Source: CANDYO01 sp964627795 (GTDB taxonomy: Bacteria > Pseudomonadota > Alphaproteobacteria > Rickettsiales > CANDYO01). Taken from it: 64,000 nucleotides of DNA. Below, in pieces: positions 9,166 through 18,525 of this stretch. Both the position numbers and the translations under genes were made by a program. The number at the start of each line of letters is the position of its first letter. Position 1 is the first letter of the stretch. The stretch spans positions 1-64,000 of the forward strand of contig CAZVLF010000007.1 of NCBI GenBank assembly GCA_964627795.1, read 5' to 3'. A model generated the notes under the pieces. The model was given only the letters and a program-made list of their open reading frames with translations. It had not been told where the DNA came from and searched no databases.

Positions 9166-9194
9166 ATACTAAAAGAATATAATTAAACTATCAA
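9166..9194 (-). promoter_or_regulatory. likely promoter of the TpsB/repeat-protein operon
   Basis: On the minus strand TTGATA (9189-9194) and TAGTAT (9166-9171) are 17 nt apart; TATAAT overlaps the latter. The site lies about 45 nt before the start of the TpsB-like gene. It is a plausible sigma-70 site, weakened by the general AT richness. Confidence 0.4.
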
Positions 9195-9293
9195 TTATTT
9201 AATGAGCAACAATTCAACTTTAAGTTAAAAAGCAAGTTAAACGATATTTTTGCAACATTTTGTAGGGTCTATATATCTAGCTACTTTTTTATA

Positions 9294-9674
9294 TTAGCTC
9301 GCATCTGAGCTTATCGTCCAAAAACCGCACATTTTTATGGGTAACTCACCTGCTAGCTTAACCTCTTCTTCACCATCTTTTACAACTATAACTTTAGCAA
9401 GTGGATAGAAAATATCACTTGGATTAAGAGGACTACTCATTCCATCTTGAGCTTGATAACCTGATGACTCTAAAAAATCTTGAGAGTTAATTGAGTGAGG
9501 CTGGCTATATTCAGTTGTACCCCTTGAAAGCTCAAGTAAGGCTATATTACTTTCTTTAGTTTCTATATCGCTAATTCCTGCATAAGAAGTAACTGAATTG
9601 GTTGGATCAAAAGGCTTATATATAAACTTACCTTGCTCACCTTCTTGAACATTTTTATTTTTTTCTTTCGTCAT
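9294..9674 (-). CDS. small protein of unknown function
   Basis: 126 residues if translation starts at ATG 9674, preceded by AAGG at about 8 nt; the frame stays open to 9731, but the extra N-terminal residues (Lys/Tyr-rich) look like non-coding sequence. The product is hydrophilic, rich in Ser, Glu and Gly, without a signal peptide or membrane segment, and ends with a short hydrophobic stretch around IKMCGFWTISS. I recognise no family. It follows the gene at 9733-10194 after 58 nt. Confidence 0.6.
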   Translation of the reverse strand: MTKEKNKNVQEGEQGKFIYKPFDPTNSVTSYAGISDIETKESNIALLELSRGTTEYSQPHSINSQDFLESSGYQAQDGMSSPLNPSDIFYPLAKVIVVKDGEEEVKLAGELPIKMCGFWTISSDAS

Positions 9675-9732
9675 AAAAATTACCTTAATTAAATTTGAAC
9701 CATATTTATAATTTTTTTTAATCTTAATCAAT

Positions 9733-10194
9733 CTACTTTTCTACTAAGAAAGGTGATGCAAATGGTAAATCAAAATCTTCCTCGTCAGAACTTGAGTCCT
9801 CTTCTTCATAACATAAATCTCTAACATCTAAAATTGGATATCTAACTTCATGAATAAAATAGTTAATATCTAGATTTTGATATGCGTATAAAGATTTTAT
9901 ACTATCATATTCTCCCTTAATATAAGTTTCAAAAATTTCCAAATAAATACTGATACTTTCAGTTTTCTCTTCTTCCGTATAATGATCTGATAATAAGATC
10001 TCATTAAAATTAGAAAGTTCTCTTGCTATTTTAGTATCAGTTGAGGCTTTAGCTGATTTGATGTCAGCATCATCAAAATTAATCCAATTAATATCTAGCT
10101 CTTCATAAATTTTTTGTTCATTAACTGCTCTTTCAAAATTAAGGGAGCTCATTAACCATTCCAAAAAATCATTATATATGTCAAGTGGCATCAA
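9733..10194 (-). CDS. acidic protein of unknown function
   Basis: 153 residues, strongly acidic, mostly predicted helix (LEWLMSSLNFERAVNEQKIY), ending with a run of Glu/Asp/Ser (about residues 133-142) and DLPFASPFLVEK. No signal peptide, membrane segment or known domain. It lies 28 nt downstream of ctaE and 58 nt upstream of another unknown small gene, so it is probably read from the ctaG-ctaE transcript, though no functional link to cytochrome oxidase is visible. Confidence 0.65.
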   Translation of the reverse strand: MMPLDIYNDFLEWLMSSLNFERAVNEQKIYEELDINWINFDDADIKSAKASTDTKIARELSNFNEILLSDHYTEEEKTESISIYLEIFETYIKGEYDSIKSLYAYQNLDINYFIHEVRYPILDVRDLCYEEEDSSSDEEDFDLPFASPFLVEK

Positions 10195-10222
10195 GTTTCT
10201 CGAATAATAAAGCCCTTAAAAT

Positions 10223-11047
10223 TTATTTTCCCAATATGTAAACAAATATAAATAGGAAAATCCATACTACATCAACAAAATGCCAATACCATGCAGCAAA
10301 CTCAAAGCCTAAAATATTATTTGGAGCATCATAATGGCCCTTTTTAGCCCTAAAATAAGAAACTGCTAAAAATACTGTACCAATAATTACGTGAGCCCCA
10401 TGAAAACCTGTTGCCAAATAAAAATTTGCAGGATAAATACCCTGATCGATGGTGAAACTAGCATGATGATATTCATATGCTTGAAGCAGAGTAAAACTCA
10501 CTCCAAGAAAAATTGTTATTCCTAAAGCTCTAACTGCTTCTGCACGTTTGTTGTGAATTAATGAATGATGTGCCCAAGTTACAGTTGTTCCTGAAAGCAA
10601 TAAGATGAGCGTATTCATAAAAGGTAAATTCCATGGGTCAAAAGTTTCAATTCCTTTAGGAGGCCAAATTGAAGCAGCAACTGACCATGGATCAGAAGCT
10701 ATCATTTCATGAGGAAATAACCTTGCATGGAAGAACGACCAAAAAAAAGCTACAAAAAACATAACTTCTGATACTATAAAAATAATCATTCCTATTGATA
10801 AACCTTTTTGTACAATTTTAGTATGAGCATTATGCTCTCTTCCTTCTTTTATAACATCAGACCACCATGAAAACATGCAAGCTAAAACTAAGAACAAACC
10901 TAGTGGTAAAGTTATTTTACCCATAAATTTACCATGCATAAATAACACACTTCCTATTGCAAGCATTAGAAGAGAAAAAGCGGTAAAAATAGGTAAAGGG
11001 CTAGGGTCAACTAGATGATAATCATGATTTTTCTCACTTGCACTCAT
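10223..11047 (-). CDS. ctaE: cytochrome c oxidase subunit III
   Basis: Integral inner-membrane subunit of the aa3-type oxidase, 274 residues, seven hydrophobic segments. Seen: the N-terminal HDYHLVDPSPLPI, VSEVMFFVAFFWSFFHARL, the long helix TLILLLSGTTVTWAHHSL, and the C-terminal GFEFAAWYWHFVDVVWIFLF with the conserved WHFVD. It starts 7 nt after ctaG, the common alphaproteobacterial order. Subunits I and II are not in the window. Confidence 0.97.
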   Translation of the reverse strand: MSASEKNHDYHLVDPSPLPIFTAFSLLMLAIGSVLFMHGKFMGKITLPLGLFLVLACMFSWWSDVIKEGREHNAHTKIVQKGLSIGMIIFIVSEVMFFVAFFWSFFHARLFPHEMIASDPWSVAASIWPPKGIETFDPWNLPFMNTLILLLSGTTVTWAHHSLIHNKRAEAVRALGITIFLGVSFTLLQAYEYHHASFTIDQGIYPANFYLATGFHGAHVIIGTVFLAVSYFRAKKGHYDAPNNILGFEFAAWYWHFVDVVWIFLFIFVYILGK

Positions 11048-11054
11048 TTAAAAA

Positions 11055-11591
11055 TTACCTCACTAAATAAAAAGTATATGATAATGTTATGGTATCTACA
11101 TCTTTAAGATTTTCATCTTCTTCAATACCTGGATCTATAAAAAAAGATACTGGCATAATTATTTTTTGTCTAGCCTTAAGTAATTGTTCTTCAAAACAAA
11201 AACATTGAATCTTGTTGAAATATTTTGCAGCTTTATGAGGGGTAACATTATAAACAGAAGTACCTATTATATTTTTATCTGATTTATTTTCAGCAGAATA
11301 AAAAACTAAGTTGTTTTGCCCAGTTTTTATGGTTATTGAATTTTGCTCAGGCTTAAATGACCACGGAAGACCTTTATCAATATTAGAATCAAACCTTACT
11401 GTAAAAGTTTTTTTTCCTATTTTACATGAATTACGTGATGCATATCTTGTGGTTCCCCCATATCCAGTAACTTTACAAAATAAATTATATAAAGGTACGG
11501 AAGCAAAAGTTAGCATTATCATTCCAAATACAAGAAAAATCACTGAGTAAGCTAATTTTTTACTGTCACTATTTAAGTTTTTATTGGCCAT
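11055..11591 (-). CDS. ctaG: cytochrome c oxidase assembly protein CtaG (Cox11)
   Basis: Copper chaperone that delivers Cu to the CuB site of oxidase subunit I. 178 residues: one N-terminal membrane anchor (AYSVIFLVFGMIMLTFASV), then a periplasmic immunoglobulin-like domain. Seen: PLYNLFCKVTGYGG after the anchor and the copper-binding CFCFEEQ, followed by PVSFFIDP. Lies 3 nt after dapB and 7 nt before ctaE. Confidence 0.96.
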   Translation of the reverse strand: MANKNLNSDSKKLAYSVIFLVFGMIMLTFASVPLYNLFCKVTGYGGTTRYASRNSCKIGKKTFTVRFDSNIDKGLPWSFKPEQNSITIKTGQNNLVFYSAENKSDKNIIGTSVYNVTPHKAAKYFNKIQCFCFEEQLLKARQKIIMPVSFFIDPGIEEDENLKDVDTITLSYTFYLVR

Positions 11592-11594
11592 CAG

Positions 11595-12335
11595 TTATCT
11601 CAGATTAAGTACATTTTCCATGGTGTATAACCCATTTGAAGGTTTATTAGATTTAATCCAATTTAAAATTCTAATTGCCCCAAATGCAAAAATAGAACGG
11701 TCAAAAGCTATATGCTCAATTGAAACCATTTCATGAGAACTATTAAATTCCACTTTATGTTCTCCAACTATATTTCCCGTCCTTTGCGCACTAAAACACA
11801 CTATATTATTTGGTCTGGGCCCCTGCTCCAATATTTGCAAGGTTGAATTGTGTCTAATTTTAATAATTTGTTCAAAAAGAGACTTTGCAGTTCCAGAGGG
11901 TATATCAACCTTATGTTTATGATGTTTTTCATGAATATCTATCTCAAATTCATCACTTAAAATCCTGGTTGCCTCACGCACCAAATATCTTTGCAGGCAG
12001 GCTCCCACACTGGTATTAGAAGCAATAACAATTATTGTTTTTTTAGCTACATCTTCAATTAAAGTTTTTAAATTTTCTAAATCCCAACCTGTTGTACATA
12101 TTATTGTAGGCTTTAAAAATTCTGAAGCTTTTTTTAAAACTTCTTCTACTAATTCAGCTTTAGAAAAATCAACTATATAATCATTACTAGCAAATACATC
12201 CTCTAATTTAATAAAAGGAGTTTGATTTCTGGAATATCCACTTCCAAGCTTCAAATCTTTGCTTATAGAAATTTTTTCAGCAAGCAAAACTCCCATTCTT
12301 CCGCTGTTACCAATAATACCAACCTTATTATTCAT
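11595..12335 (-). CDS. dapB: 4-hydroxy-tetrahydrodipicolinate reductase
   Basis: NAD(P)H-dependent step of the diaminopimelate pathway, giving tetrahydrodipicolinate for peptidoglycan and lysine. 246 residues. Seen: the Rossmann motif GIIGNSGRMG at the N terminus and the catalytic/substrate motif EKHHKHKVDIPSGTAKSL (His-His, Lys, and SGTA). It implies the host cell still makes DAP and presumably some peptidoglycan. Sits between the SPOR-domain gene and ctaG in a long minus-strand run. Confidence 0.96.
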   Translation of the reverse strand: MNNKVGIIGNSGRMGVLLAEKISISKDLKLGSGYSRNQTPFIKLEDVFASNDYIVDFSKAELVEEVLKKASEFLKPTIICTTGWDLENLKTLIEDVAKKTIIVIASNTSVGACLQRYLVREATRILSDEFEIDIHEKHHKHKVDIPSGTAKSLFEQIIKIRHNSTLQILEQGPRPNNIVCFSAQRTGNIVGEHKVEFNSSHEMVSIEHIAFDRSIFAFGAIRILNWIKSNKPSNGLYTMENVLNLR

Positions 12336-12358
12336 AATTTTTCCCCTTTAAAATTATG

Positions 12359-13147
12359 TTAAGGCTTTACAGGAAAACAATTTATTCCTGCATTTTTAAA
12401 AGACCTACATTTTCTTAAGGCTTCTTCTTCATTTTCAAAAGGACCGACTTGAAGCCTGTAAAATATACCTTTTCCTTCTATATTTTTACTTACGATAAAA
12501 TGCTTTAAACCACTAAGCTGCTTGGGAAATCTCTTACTTAGGTTCGACCATTCCTTCTCTACGTCATTTTTAGATTTAAATGATGCCAACTGAAGTTTAT
12601 AAGATTTTTCCATTTTTTTTATGATATCTAAAGTTTTTTTCTTAGTTTCCGGCTTAACAACTGGCTTTAGGTACTCTTCACTATTTACACTTTCTTCTTT
12701 TTTTACTGTTTCAATATTTGTCTCTTTTTTAACTTCTTGGGCCACTCCTTCAACTGATTTAGCTTCTTCCTTATTTTCTGTATTAGATAATAATTCTTGC
12801 TTACTTAAAGGTTCTTCGTTGGGCTGAAGAATTTTAACTTGCTCTTCTAAAGAAGAGGTTTTATTGTAACTATCAAGAGTGTCATAGATAACCCTATCCA
12901 TATTATCTACAACCATACCACCTGGATCAGCTGGATTAATTTTAATTTCTTCATTATCTGCAGAAATTATAATAACTTCACCTTCAGTTTTATCTTTTGA
13001 AGAATTATAAAAATAAAATAAACTAACTATAATAATTAATATTGTTATTGTGCCTGCGATTAAGGTAACTAATGGTAATTTAGGTTTATTGCTATCTTGC
13101 ATCTTAAAATTTTGATTATGGTTTGTTAAAAAATTTTTATTGATCAT
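12359..13147 (-). CDS. SPOR-domain membrane protein
   Basis: 262 residues. One membrane segment at about 27-49 (LVTLIAGTITILIIIVSLFYFY) after a short cytoplasmic tail, then a long Lys/Glu-rich linker (about 50-180) and a C-terminal SPOR domain (about 183-262: KSYKLQLASFKSKNDVEKEW, then GIFYRLQVGPFENEEEALRKC). SPOR domains bind peptidoglycan denuded of stem peptides at division sites, so a cell-division or envelope role is likely. AGAGG-like sequence just before ATG 13147 supports the start. Neighbours argS and dapB are 17 and 23 nt away. Confidence 0.88.
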   Translation of the reverse strand: MINKNFLTNHNQNFKMQDSNKPKLPLVTLIAGTITILIIIVSLFYFYNSSKDKTEGEVIIISADNEEIKINPADPGGMVVDNMDRVIYDTLDSYNKTSSLEEQVKILQPNEEPLSKQELLSNTENKEEAKSVEGVAQEVKKETNIETVKKEESVNSEEYLKPVVKPETKKKTLDIIKKMEKSYKLQLASFKSKNDVEKEWSNLSKRFPKQLSGLKHFIVSKNIEGKGIFYRLQVGPFENEEEALRKCRSFKNAGINCFPVKP

Positions 13148-13164
13148 ATTTCCTCTTAACAGAA

Positions 13165-14892
13165 CTACATTTTTTTTACAGGTTTAACATTGAATATTTC
13201 TAATGCTGATTCAATAATAATACTAACCGCTTTAGCTAATGAAAGCCTTGCTAAGCTTAACTCAAAATTATCTTTGATAATAAATCTTAAAGTAGGATCC
13301 TCATTTCCTTTACTCCAAAAACTATGAAATATGGATGCCAATTCAATAAGATAAAAAGCTATTCGATGAGGTTCTTGATGTAAGCATGAAAGCTCAACAA
13401 CTTTAGGCCATAATGCTAAAATCTTAATTAACTCAATTTCTTCTTCACGTTCTAAAAGTGAATAGTTACATTTACCTATTTTGGTCTCAAATTCTTGGCT
13501 TAAAGTAGATGCATTATTTAAAATTGAATTGATTCTTGCATTTGCATATTGAACATAAAATACTGGGTTATCTTTAGACTGTTCTTTAACTTTATCTAAA
13601 TCAAAATCAAGTATTTGATCATTTCTTCTAGTTAACATAACGAATCTAACAATGTCTTTACCAACTTCATTTACAACATCTTCTACCGTTATAAAAGTAC
13701 CTTTTCTTTTTGACATTTTAAAAGGTTGTCCGTTGTGGAAAAAATTTACAATTTGGCAAAATTTAATTTGAAACTCTACTTCGTCGCCAGCAAGAGCATA
13801 AGCAGTAGCCTGCATTCTTTTTTTATAACCAAGATGATCTACTCCTAAAACCATAGTAATTTTTTTAAAGCCTCGATCAATTTTATTTTTCATATAAGCA
13901 ATATCTGCTGCTGCATAAGTCCAATCACCATTACTTTTTTGAATCGAACGATCAACATCATCTCCAAATTCAGTAGTTTTAATTAGTAATTGCTCTCTTG
14001 GTTCCCAATCTTCAGGCATTTTTCCTTTAGGAGGTGGAAGAACTCCTCTATAAATAATTCCTCTTTCCTTAAGCTGCTCCACTAGTTCATCTATTTTCTT
14101 TTCATCATGAAGAGTTTTTTCAGAGAAAAACACATCATGCTCAACCCCTAAATCTTGTAAATCTTTTTTAATAGATTTCATCATTTCATTAATTGAAATA
14201 GTTTTAACAATTTGAACTCTTTCTTTTTCGTTCATTTCTTTTAATGAATGACTATATTCATCAAATAACTTTTCGCCAACTGCAATTAAATATTCCCCTG
14301 GATATAAGCCAGCTGGTATTTCTTCAATATTTTCACCACTTACTTGTAGATATCTAAGATAAACAGATTGAGCTAAAACATCTATTTGAGATCCGGCATC
14401 ATTAATATAAAATTCTTTGCAAACCTCATAACCACATTTTTTCATTAAATTTGCTAAAGCATCACCATAAATAGCACCTCTTGAATGCCCAATATGCATA
14501 GGACCCGTAGGATTACAAGAAACAAATTCAATATTAATTGGTTCTCCCTTACCAATATTATTATCTCCATATTCAAACCCAAGTTCATGAATAGAGCTTA
14601 ATATCTTTTCCCAAGCCACTGATTTTAAACAGATATTTATGAATCCTGGCCCAGCGATATTAACAGAATTAATATATTCTAGCTTAGACAATTCTTCACT
14701 AATTTGCTGAGCTATAACTTTAGGATTTTGATCAATCTGCTTAGCTAATAGCATTGCAATATTTGTTGAAATATCCCCATGAGATTTTTCCCTAGGTAAC
14801 TCAACTGATAAACTGCTTTGATTAACAACGATAGAATATAAATTTTGGGTAATTATATTAATTTGCTGTTTAATTAAATCAAAAATATTCAT
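13165..14892 (-). CDS. argS: arginyl-tRNA synthetase
   Basis: Class I synthetase charging tRNA-Arg, 575 residues, full length. Seen: the N-terminal Add1 domain, FVSCNPTGPMHIGHSRGA with the HIGH motif near residue 133-136, VLGVDHLGY, a KMSKRKG loop (rare in many ArgS proteins but usual in alphaproteobacteria), VQYANARI, and a C-terminal DALR anticodon-binding domain. It precedes the SPOR-domain gene by 17 nt, an arrangement common in alphaproteobacteria together with dgt upstream. Confidence 0.97.
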   Translation of the reverse strand: MNIFDLIKQQINIITQNLYSIVVNQSSLSVELPREKSHGDISTNIAMLLAKQIDQNPKVIAQQISEELSKLEYINSVNIAGPGFINICLKSVAWEKILSSIHELGFEYGDNNIGKGEPINIEFVSCNPTGPMHIGHSRGAIYGDALANLMKKCGYEVCKEFYINDAGSQIDVLAQSVYLRYLQVSGENIEEIPAGLYPGEYLIAVGEKLFDEYSHSLKEMNEKERVQIVKTISINEMMKSIKKDLQDLGVEHDVFFSEKTLHDEKKIDELVEQLKERGIIYRGVLPPPKGKMPEDWEPREQLLIKTTEFGDDVDRSIQKSNGDWTYAAADIAYMKNKIDRGFKKITMVLGVDHLGYKKRMQATAYALAGDEVEFQIKFCQIVNFFHNGQPFKMSKRKGTFITVEDVVNEVGKDIVRFVMLTRRNDQILDFDLDKVKEQSKDNPVFYVQYANARINSILNNASTLSQEFETKIGKCNYSLLEREEEIELIKILALWPKVVELSCLHQEPHRIAFYLIELASIFHSFWSKGNEDPTLRFIIKDNFELSLARLSLAKAVSIIIESALEIFNVKPVKKM

Positions 14893-14909
14893 ATTATTCT
14901 CTTAAAAAT

Positions 14910-16043
14910 TTAGTGGAAAGATCTATATTCTTCTAGAGCATATCTATCGCTCATACCTGCAATAAAGTCGCACACCACAATAGCTTTTTCCCTATCATTA
15001 AGCAAGCAAATATTATTTTGCCAGGAGCTAGGAAGGCAAGCAAAATCATTCATAAAAATTTCAAATAAAGATTTTATACATCTTTTTCCTAAGTTTGAAA
15101 CTTTTCTTATAGTATAATGACTATATAAATTTTTCATCAAAAAAGATTTAATTTGTTGATGGTGCTTTTCCATTTCTTTAGAAAAAGAAGCAATATTTTT
15201 ATTCAATTCTCTAATTTCTGTTGAAGTAGTGATACCATATGATTTTACTTCCTTGCGAATGTTATCAATAACATCCATAATCATCATATGCTTTAACTTT
15301 TGAACTAAAGCTGAAACTAATTTACGATCTTCTATATTATTATGATCACTATAGATTTTCTCAATCAATGAATTAAGAATTTCCACTTCTCTTAATTGAT
15401 TGACTGAAAGTATTCCACTTCTAAATCCATCGTCTATATCATGGTTATTATAAGCAATATCATCAGAAATTGCAGCAATTTGAGCCTCTACAGATGGATA
15501 TTTGCTAAGCTCAAGGTTATGTTTATTATTATAATTTTCAATTATTAAACAAGGATTATCAATAGGCCCATTATGCTTAACCAATCCCTCTAAAAATTCC
15601 CAAGTTAAATTCAAACCCTCATGATAAATAGCTCTTTTCTCTAGTTTAGTAATAATTTTTAACGAATGAGCATTATGGTCAAAATCTAAACCAAACTTAT
15701 TCATCATTTCCTTTAATGCATCTTCACCTGCATGCCCAAAAGGAGCATGACCGAAATCATGCGCTAATGCTAAATTTTCAGCTAAATTTGAAGATAACCC
15801 AAGGCTTTTGGTTATGATACGAGCCGTGTGAGCAACTTCAATACTGTGGGTTAATCTACTTCTATCATGGTCTGTTTTACCACTAGTAAAAACTTGAGTT
15901 TTATGTTCAAGCCTTCTAAAAGCTTTAGACTCTACTATTCTTGCTCTGTCTATTTCAAAATCAGAGAGAAGAAAGAAAGATTCATCCTCTTTATATAACC
16001 TTCCTCTTAATTTATTATTTTCAGCAGATAATCTTGTGAGCAT
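14910..16043 (-). CDS. dgt: deoxyguanosinetriphosphate triphosphohydrolase-like protein
   Basis: HD-superfamily dNTP triphosphohydrolase (dNTP to deoxynucleoside plus tripolyphosphate), 377 residues, the type 2 length. Seen: FRRLEHKTQVF, the metal ligands His66 (RLTHSIEVAH), His95-Asp96 (LALAHDFGHAPFGHAGEDAL) and the last Asp in ISDDIAYNNHDIDDG. First gene of the dgt-argS-SPOR run; the 72 nt before it separate it from the SDR gene upstream. Confidence 0.93.
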   Translation of the reverse strand: MLTRLSAENNKLRGRLYKEDESFFLLSDFEIDRARIVESKAFRRLEHKTQVFTSGKTDHDRSRLTHSIEVAHTARIITKSLGLSSNLAENLALAHDFGHAPFGHAGEDALKEMMNKFGLDFDHNAHSLKIITKLEKRAIYHEGLNLTWEFLEGLVKHNGPIDNPCLIIENYNNKHNLELSKYPSVEAQIAAISDDIAYNNHDIDDGFRSGILSVNQLREVEILNSLIEKIYSDHNNIEDRKLVSALVQKLKHMMIMDVIDNIRKEVKSYGITTSTEIRELNKNIASFSKEMEKHHQQIKSFLMKNLYSHYTIRKVSNLGKRCIKSLFEIFMNDFACLPSSWQNNICLLNDREKAIVVCDFIAGMSDRYALEEYRSFH

Positions 16044-16115
16044 ATATATTTTTCCAATTATTTTCTTAAACTATATACTAAATTGTATAACTCAAAAAAA
16101 TATATTTCAAATATT

Positions 16116-16940
16116 TTAAGAATCTAAAATTGCTTTAAGTCCTTCCTTGTATGAAGGATAGATAAAATTATAATTATACTTATGTTTAATTTTAGCATTT
16201 GATACACGTTTATTTGCATTATAGTAATGCTTCATTGCAGGAGATAGTTTAGCGTCTTGAAAATTTATAACCCTTGGCGCCTCTTTTCCCATTAAATTAT
16301 AAGCATACATAGTAACTTCTGACTGAGAACAAGGATAGTCATCTGCAAAATTATAAATTTGATTTGAATCTTCATCTTCAATGATCAGTGAAAGCAATTT
16401 AACAATATCTTTTACATGTATTCTTGAAAAAAAATGTCCTTCTTTATGAATGCACTGAACATCTCCATGTCTAAGCCTATCAATCACTGATCTATTTGGT
16501 CCGTAAATGCCAGATAATCTTATTATATCTACTGAAAGCTCCGAATCTATCCACTGCATTTCTGCTAAAATCCTATGCTTACCTAAATTATCATCAGCAT
16601 TTGTCTTACTGTCTTCATTAACATATTCGCCTTCATGATCGCCATAAACAGACGTACTTGATAAATAAATAATTTTTTTTAAAGATTTTAATTCTTTAAA
16701 TTTTTCTCCATATGTTCGATAAACCAAATCTCCATTTTCATTTGGAGGAATTGATATTAAGATATGAGTCACATCTTTAAATATTTCAAAATCAAGCAGA
16801 GAATTTTCATCAAAATAATATTGATTAGCTAAAAGAGTTTTTCCTGGTCTACGCGTACTTGATATCTTGAAATGGCTAAGATGATCTTTTAAATAAGATG
16901 CAACATATCCAAATCCAAAACAAAAAATATGCTTATTCAT
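16116..16940 (-). CDS. SDR-fold (extended, YeeZ-like) NAD(P)-binding protein
   Basis: 274 residues. An N-terminal Rossmann motif FCFGFGYVASYL, then IIYLSSTSVYGDHEGEYVNE, which holds the extended-SDR S-T-S-x-Y-G-D segment, and NLGKHRILAEMQW, resembling the ExxK helix. Later IIRLSGIYGPNRS and FSRIHVKDIVKLL match NAD-dependent epimerase/dehydratases. The exact substrate is unknown; a YeeZ-type oxidoreductase is the nearest label. It begins 1 nt after the stop codon of the upstream gene at 16942-17541. Confidence 0.82.
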   Translation of the reverse strand: MNKHIFCFGFGYVASYLKDHLSHFKISSTRRPGKTLLANQYYFDENSLLDFEIFKDVTHILISIPPNENGDLVYRTYGEKFKELKSLKKIIYLSSTSVYGDHEGEYVNEDSKTNADDNLGKHRILAEMQWIDSELSVDIIRLSGIYGPNRSVIDRLRHGDVQCIHKEGHFFSRIHVKDIVKLLSLIIEDEDSNQIYNFADDYPCSQSEVTMYAYNLMGKEAPRVINFQDAKLSPAMKHYYNANKRVSNAKIKHKYNYNFIYPSYKEGLKAILDS

Positions 16941-16941
16941 T

Positions 16942-17541
16942 TTAATTCCAGCCTAAACATTGAAAAAATGCATCAATATCAGCAATCTTAGAAGGACATT
17001 CAGAAGATAATTTGATCAATTCTTCAAGCACCAACTTTACACTATCATATATAGCGTCTAGCACACCGTTTTTATTTAAAGCATAGAGTACATTATATGC
17101 AATAACCATTGCTGGAATTGCAACAAGCATGTACCATTTATTGATGATTCCTAAAACAAAAGATCCCATACTAGAAGAAGCTAAATTATTCCCTCTTAAA
17201 TTTCCTGAAGAGCTTGTTTGATCAGATAAATTTGAAAGAAAGGAGCTGTTGTCATCTAAATTATTATCATCCACATATTTTTGGCCAAATTCTTTTAAAC
17301 TAGGAAAATTATTAACCATTGAAGGATCACTATTTTGAGTTAGATTAGAGGTATCTATATTTAAGTTTTCAGTTCCTCTTAAATTACCAATTTTATCAGA
17401 AGTTAAACCTGACGATAAATTTAAATTAGCAGAAGCTACGTTATTTAATGTAGTTCCAAGCCCTGATGCCAAGCTTGATAACTTATCTTCATGAGAAGAA
17501 GGTGAATTATTACTTTCTTCTTCCTTACTTTTTTTTGTCAT
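16942..17541 (-). CDS. Ser/Asn-rich tail-anchored-like membrane protein
   Basis: 199 residues of unknown family. Residues 1-125 are low-complexity, rich in Ser, Asn, Leu and Gly, with two NLRG motifs and no signal peptide. Residues about 140-162 form the only membrane segment (WYMLVAIPAMVIAYNVLYAL), followed by a helical tail with two cysteines (ECPSK and FFQCLGWN). The layout is that of a protein anchored near its C terminus. It is transcribed just ahead of the SDR gene. Confidence 0.6.
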   Translation of the reverse strand: MTKKSKEEESNNSPSSHEDKLSSLASGLGTTLNNVASANLNLSSGLTSDKIGNLRGTENLNIDTSNLTQNSDPSMVNNFPSLKEFGQKYVDDNNLDDNSSFLSNLSDQTSSSGNLRGNNLASSSMGSFVLGIINKWYMLVAIPAMVIAYNVLYALNKNGVLDAIYDSVKLVLEELIKLSSECPSKIADIDAFFQCLGWN

Positions 17542-17623
17542 AATAAACTCATAGTTATATTTTTAAAAATGGTATCATTAGATTATTTTTATGCCAAGAA
17601 ATATTTTTTAAACTCTTTAGCAG

Positions 17624-17652
17624 TTGATCTTTAAATTAAATCCTAATATAAC
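17624..17652 (+). promoter_or_regulatory. likely promoter of phaB
   Basis: TTGATC (17624-17629) and TATAAC (17647-17652) with a 17-nt spacer, about 43 nt before the phaB start codon. It lies in the 153-nt divergent gap between phaB and the minus-strand gene at 16942-17541. Confidence 0.45.
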
Positions 17653-17694
17653 TAAATTTATTCAACTTTAAATAACTTTACAGGCAGGATTTAA

Positions 17695-18420
17695 ATGACA
17701 AAAGTTGCACTTGTTACTGGTGGTACCAGAGGAATAGGTAAAGCAATTTCAAATAAACTTAAAGACGATGGGTATATTGTTATTGCAAATTATTCATCTA
17801 ATGAAGATGCTGCACTAGAATTTGAAAAAGAAACAGGAATAAAAACAGCAAAGTGGAATGTCTCTGACTTTAAGGCTTGCCAAGAAGGAGTTAATAAAAT
17901 TATTGAAGAATTAAAATCACCTATATCAGTTCTTATCAATAATGCTGGAATTAGCCGTGACGGTATGTTTCATAAATTAGACTTAGAAAATTGGTATGAA
18001 GTAGTAAATATAAACTTAAATTCTTGTTATAATATGTGTAAAACTGTAATTAGCACTATGCGTGAGCAAAATTATGGGCGTATCATTAATATAAGCTCTA
18101 TTAACGCTTTAGCAGGAAATATTGGGGTTACAAATTATTCTGCTGCAAAAGCAGGTTTATTAGGTTTTACCCGTGCGCTTGCGAAAGAATCAGCTAGTAA
18201 GGGCATAACAGTAAATGCAGTAGCTCCTGGATATGTTGACACCGAGCTTCTCTCTCACTTATCAGAAAAAGTAATAGAAGAGCTAACTTCCCAAATTCCA
18301 GTTAAAAGACTTGGAAAACCTGAAGAAATTGCTAGAGTAGTTAGCTTTCTTGCATCCCCTGATTCAAGCTTTATTACCGGAGAAACAATTTCAATAAATG
18401 GTGGCCATTACATGCATTAA
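17695..18420 (+). CDS. phaB: acetoacetyl-CoA reductase (PhaB type)
   Basis: NADPH-dependent short-chain reductase turning acetoacetyl-CoA into 3-hydroxybutyryl-CoA for polyhydroxybutyrate. 241 residues. Seen: GGTRGIGKAI cofactor loop, VIANYSSN, the PhaB-like ETGIKTAKWNVSDFKAC, NNAGISRDG, catalytic Ser at about 134-135 and Tyr148/Lys152 in TNYSAAKAG, and INGGHYMH at the end. The ETGI..KW..SD..AC segment is typical of PhaB rather than FabG. No phaA or phaC is in the window. AGGAT precedes the ATG. Confidence 0.9.
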   Translation: MTKVALVTGGTRGIGKAISNKLKDDGYIVIANYSSNEDAALEFEKETGIKTAKWNVSDFKACQEGVNKIIEELKSPISVLINNAGISRDGMFHKLDLENWYEVVNINLNSCYNMCKTVISTMREQNYGRIINISSINALAGNIGVTNYSAAKAGLLGFTRALAKESASKGITVNAVAPGYVDTELLSHLSEKVIEELTSQIPVKRLGKPEEIARVVSFLASPDSSFITGETISINGGHYMH

Positions 18421-18438
18421 AGTGGCCTATCACTTTTT
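18419..18438 (+). terminator. weak Rho-independent terminator after phaB
   Basis: AAAGTG (18419-18424), loop GCCTAT, CACTTT (18431-18436), running into further T residues. A 6-bp stem directly overlapping the stop codon of phaB; short, so only moderately convincing. Confidence 0.5.
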
Positions 18439-18467
18439 ACATTATTTATTGTAAAGCTAATTAACTT

Positions 18468-18495
18468 TTGACAAGAGAAGTTTTTTCAATATATT
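18468..18495 (+). promoter_or_regulatory. likely promoter of the DMT permease and first ABC-ATPase gene
   Basis: TTGACA (18468-18473) and TATATT (18490-18495) with a 16-nt spacer, 30 nt before the ATG at 18526. A perfect -35 box is notable. Confidence 0.5.
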
Positions 18496-18525
18496 CTTCC
18501 ACAATATGACTCTTATAAGAAATAT